A stretch of 64,000 nucleotides of DNA, taken from Salipaludibacillus neizhouensis. Its GTDB lineage: Bacteria > Bacillota > Bacilli > Bacillales > Salisediminibacteriaceae. This document shows positions 62,693-64,000 of the stretch, in pieces. Positions within the stretch are counted from its first letter, which is position 1. Every line of letters begins with the position of its first letter. The stretch is taken from the NCBI RefSeq assembly GCF_002886185.1, contig NZ_KZ614147.1:779187-843186 (forward strand). The letters run 5' to 3'. The position numbers and the translations under genes are program-made. The notes below the pieces were generated by a model, which was not told the origin of the DNA, did no database searches, and saw only the letters and a program-made list of their open reading frames with translations.

Positions 62693-63571
62693 ATGAAAAT
62701 AGGGTTTATTGGCTTCGGGGAAGCGGCCTATCATATAACTAGGGGTCTCCTGACCGAAGGAATCAAAGATATTCGTGCATTTGATATCAATGTAGACCAT
62801 CCATCCTTGGGATTCGTTATTAAAAATAGAGTTGAAGAGTTGGGCATCACTTTAGACAAATCACTAGAGAACCTTATTAAAAATAGTGATGTGGTTATTT
62901 GTGCAACAAGTGCTAAATACGCAATAAAAATAGCAAAAGAGGCTGCTGAATTTTTAACAAATAGTATGATTTATGTCGACATGAATGCAACGTCACCGAT
63001 GGTACAAAAAGAAATTGAAGAAATTACTCAGGATCGATGTAAATTTGTTGATGCTGCAGTTGTGGAATCTATCCCCACCTTTCAGCACAAGGTTCCTATT
63101 TTAGTAAGTGGAAGTGGAGCAGATGAATTTATCGAGATTAGTAAGAAATACGGGATGGATGTTTTAAAAATAAGTGACGAAGCTGGCAGTGCATCAGCAA
63201 TTAAAGTTGCTCGCAGCACATTTATGAAAGGGCTTACAACCCTATTGATCGAAAGTTTGGTAATTAGTAAAAAATATAACGTTGACAATTTTATCATGGA
63301 ATCTCTAAATAACACGCTAACAGGAAAGCATTTGACAATTACTGCAAAAAATTTGTTGACTAGAACTGCTTTACATGCGGAAAGAAGAGTGGCAGAAATG
63401 GATGATGTCATCAAAACTTTGGAAGAATCCGATGTAAATGCTTTAATGTCACATGCTACGAAAGCAAAACTGAGTTACATTGCAGAAATGAAATTAAATG
63501 AACACTTTAATTTTGAAGAGCCTAAAGATTACGGGGACGTAGTAGAAGCGATCATTAAATTAGATAAGTAA
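62693..63571 (+). CDS. NAD(P)-dependent dehydrogenase of the 6-phosphogluconate/3-HIBDH family (DUF1932)
   Basis: 292 residues. Rossmann start KIGFIGFGEAAYHITRGL, then VICATSAKYAI, VDMNATSPMVQ (substrate loop) and DAAVVESIPTFQHKVPILVSG. The C-terminal helical domain fits DUF1932: SASAIKVARSTFMKGLTTLL with the catalytic Lys, and LNNTLTGKH. Family members oxidise hydroxy acids. In this operon it may oxidise a hydroxy-tricarboxylate or hemiacetal before the hydratase step; the substrate is unknown. It lies between the two transporter genes. Confidence 0.85.
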   Translation: MKIGFIGFGEAAYHITRGLLTEGIKDIRAFDINVDHPSLGFVIKNRVEELGITLDKSLENLIKNSDVVICATSAKYAIKIAKEAAEFLTNSMIYVDMNATSPMVQKEIEEITQDRCKFVDAAVVESIPTFQHKVPILVSGSGADEFIEISKKYGMDVLKISDEAGSASAIKVARSTFMKGLTTLLIESLVISKKYNVDNFIMESLNNTLTGKHLTITAKNLLTRTALHAERRVAEMDDVIKTLEESDVNALMSHATKAKLSYIAEMKLNEHFNFEEPKDYGDVVEAIIKLDK

Positions 63572-63592
63572 CAACAGAAAGGGGGAAGGAAT

Positions 63593-64000
63593 ATGGAGAA
63601 AAGCACAGACTTAAAGGGTAATACATTTTTCACAGTAGAAAGGTGTATTTTATTTCTAGCAATTTCATTGGCTATATTTCATTTATATACGGCATCCTTT
63701 GGTATTTTACCTGGGTACTTTCAATCAGCCGTGCACTGGGCGTTAGTTGCAAGTGTTATATTCTTAGTTAAACCATTAAAATTCAGGTATTCAAAATATA
63801 TTGACGTTTCTTTAATTTTGATTAGTTGGTATATTTCATACTATTTAATTACTGTTCAAAAAGAACTAGTTATGAGAGCGGGGGCCTATACTGATTTAGA
63901 GGTACTGTTAGGAATTTTGGCAATTCTTATCGGACTTGAAGCGGGGCGAAGAACAGTTGGACTTATTCTCCCTTTATTCTGTCTAGCTTTTCTTCTGTAT
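63593..64000 (+). CDS. TRAP transporter fused permease (3' partial)
   Basis: 136 codons to the window end; ribosome binding site GGGGGAAGGA. Hydrophobic helices appear at about 17-36, 45-61, 69-86 and 102-134, with LGILAILIGLEAGRRTVG typical of the N-terminal small-subunit part of the fused 4TM/12TM TRAP permease that partners TAXI binding proteins. The large domain lies beyond the window. It uses an ion gradient to import the bound organic acid. Confidence 0.85.
   Translation, partial: MEKSTDLKGNTFFTVERCILFLAISLAIFHLYTASFGILPGYFQSAVHWALVASVIFLVKPLKFRYSKYIDVSLILISWYISYYLITVQKELVMRAGAYTDLEVLLGILAILIGLEAGRRTVGLILPLFCLAFLLY

Noticed and set aside
1-64000. Complete prophage, integrative element or toxin-antitoxin system
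   Set aside because: There is no integrase, terminase, capsid, portal or relaxase gene, no matching att sites, and no XRE-linked toxin. Only single island-type genes and remnants were found.

Overview
The window looks like low-GC Gram-positive chromosome from the family Bacillaceae. Supporting signs are strong GGAGG-type ribosome binding sites, several TTG and GTG starts, LytR-CpsA-Psr (LCP) proteins, a CapA/CapB/CapC-type tyrosine phosphoregulation module, ComK homologues, a catabolite-repression (cre) site, and dispersed repeats of the kind common in Bacillus relatives. Many exported proteins are very acidic, which would fit an alkaliphile or halotolerant species; that is inference. No rRNA, tRNA, CRISPR array or intact prophage was seen.

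Region 1 (1-14.1 kb), envelope polymers: the end of a tandem-domain ABC ATPase for polysaccharide or teichoic acid export, a very large glycosyltransferase, a repeat-rich autolysin (SH3 plus glucosaminidase), a stand-alone SGNH-domain protein bracketed by dispersed repeats, a nucleotide-sugar dehydrogenase, a methyltransferase with a coiled-coil tail, and a second large glycosyltransferase paralogous to the first.

Region 2 (14.1-33.7 kb), extracellular or capsular polysaccharide locus: two convergent LCP attachment enzymes, chain-length/kinase activator, tyrosine kinase and tyrosine phosphatase, a UDP-sugar 4,6-dehydratase, an initiating sugar-phosphate transferase, an epimerase, a GT2 glycosyltransferase, a complete NeuB-NeuC-NeuA sialic acid module, a pyruvyltransferase, an unusual GT-B-like protein, a Wzy-like polymerase and a MurJ-family flippase. 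Between the LCP genes and upstream of the phosphatase and dehydratase genes lie six copies of a ~110-bp hairpin element ending in a terminator-like stem. Copies sit where the EAR antitermination RNA sits in the B. subtilis eps operon.

Region 3 (33.7-35.4 kb), decay zone: a broken galE, a broken UDP-glucose dehydrogenase and the right end of an IS21-type element, followed by an intact galU (35.4-36.3 kb).

Region 4 (36.4-58.1 kb), accessory and repeat-rich DNA: two tandem comK genes plus a third comK fragment, an XRE regulator, alkaline phosphatase, an orphan replication-type winged-helix protein, a frameshifted HIRAN protein, a pRiA4b ORF-3 family protein, remnants of a phospholipase-D-like protein and a PAS protein, a huge family-10 pectate lyase under a consensus cre site, an isolated purF, a DUF3298 protein, an Arr rifampin ADP-ribosyltransferase, and an Rrf2 / thioredoxin-reductase-like / methyltransferase operon. 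At least ten copies of a GGGACGGTTCT repeat and three copies of a coding-tail repeat are scattered here.

Region 5 (58.2-64.0 kb), catabolic operon: a GntR/FCD regulator, a TIM-barrel metallohydrolase-like protein, a GalB-like hydratase, a LigK/GalC-like aldolase, a TAXI-TRAP binding lipoprotein, a DUF1932 dehydrogenase and the start of the TRAP permease. A 13-bp palindrome occurs at both the regulator and operon promoters. The set suggests uptake of a carboxylate that is funnelled through 4-oxalomesaconate to pyruvate and oxaloacetate. No ring-cleavage enzyme is present in the window.
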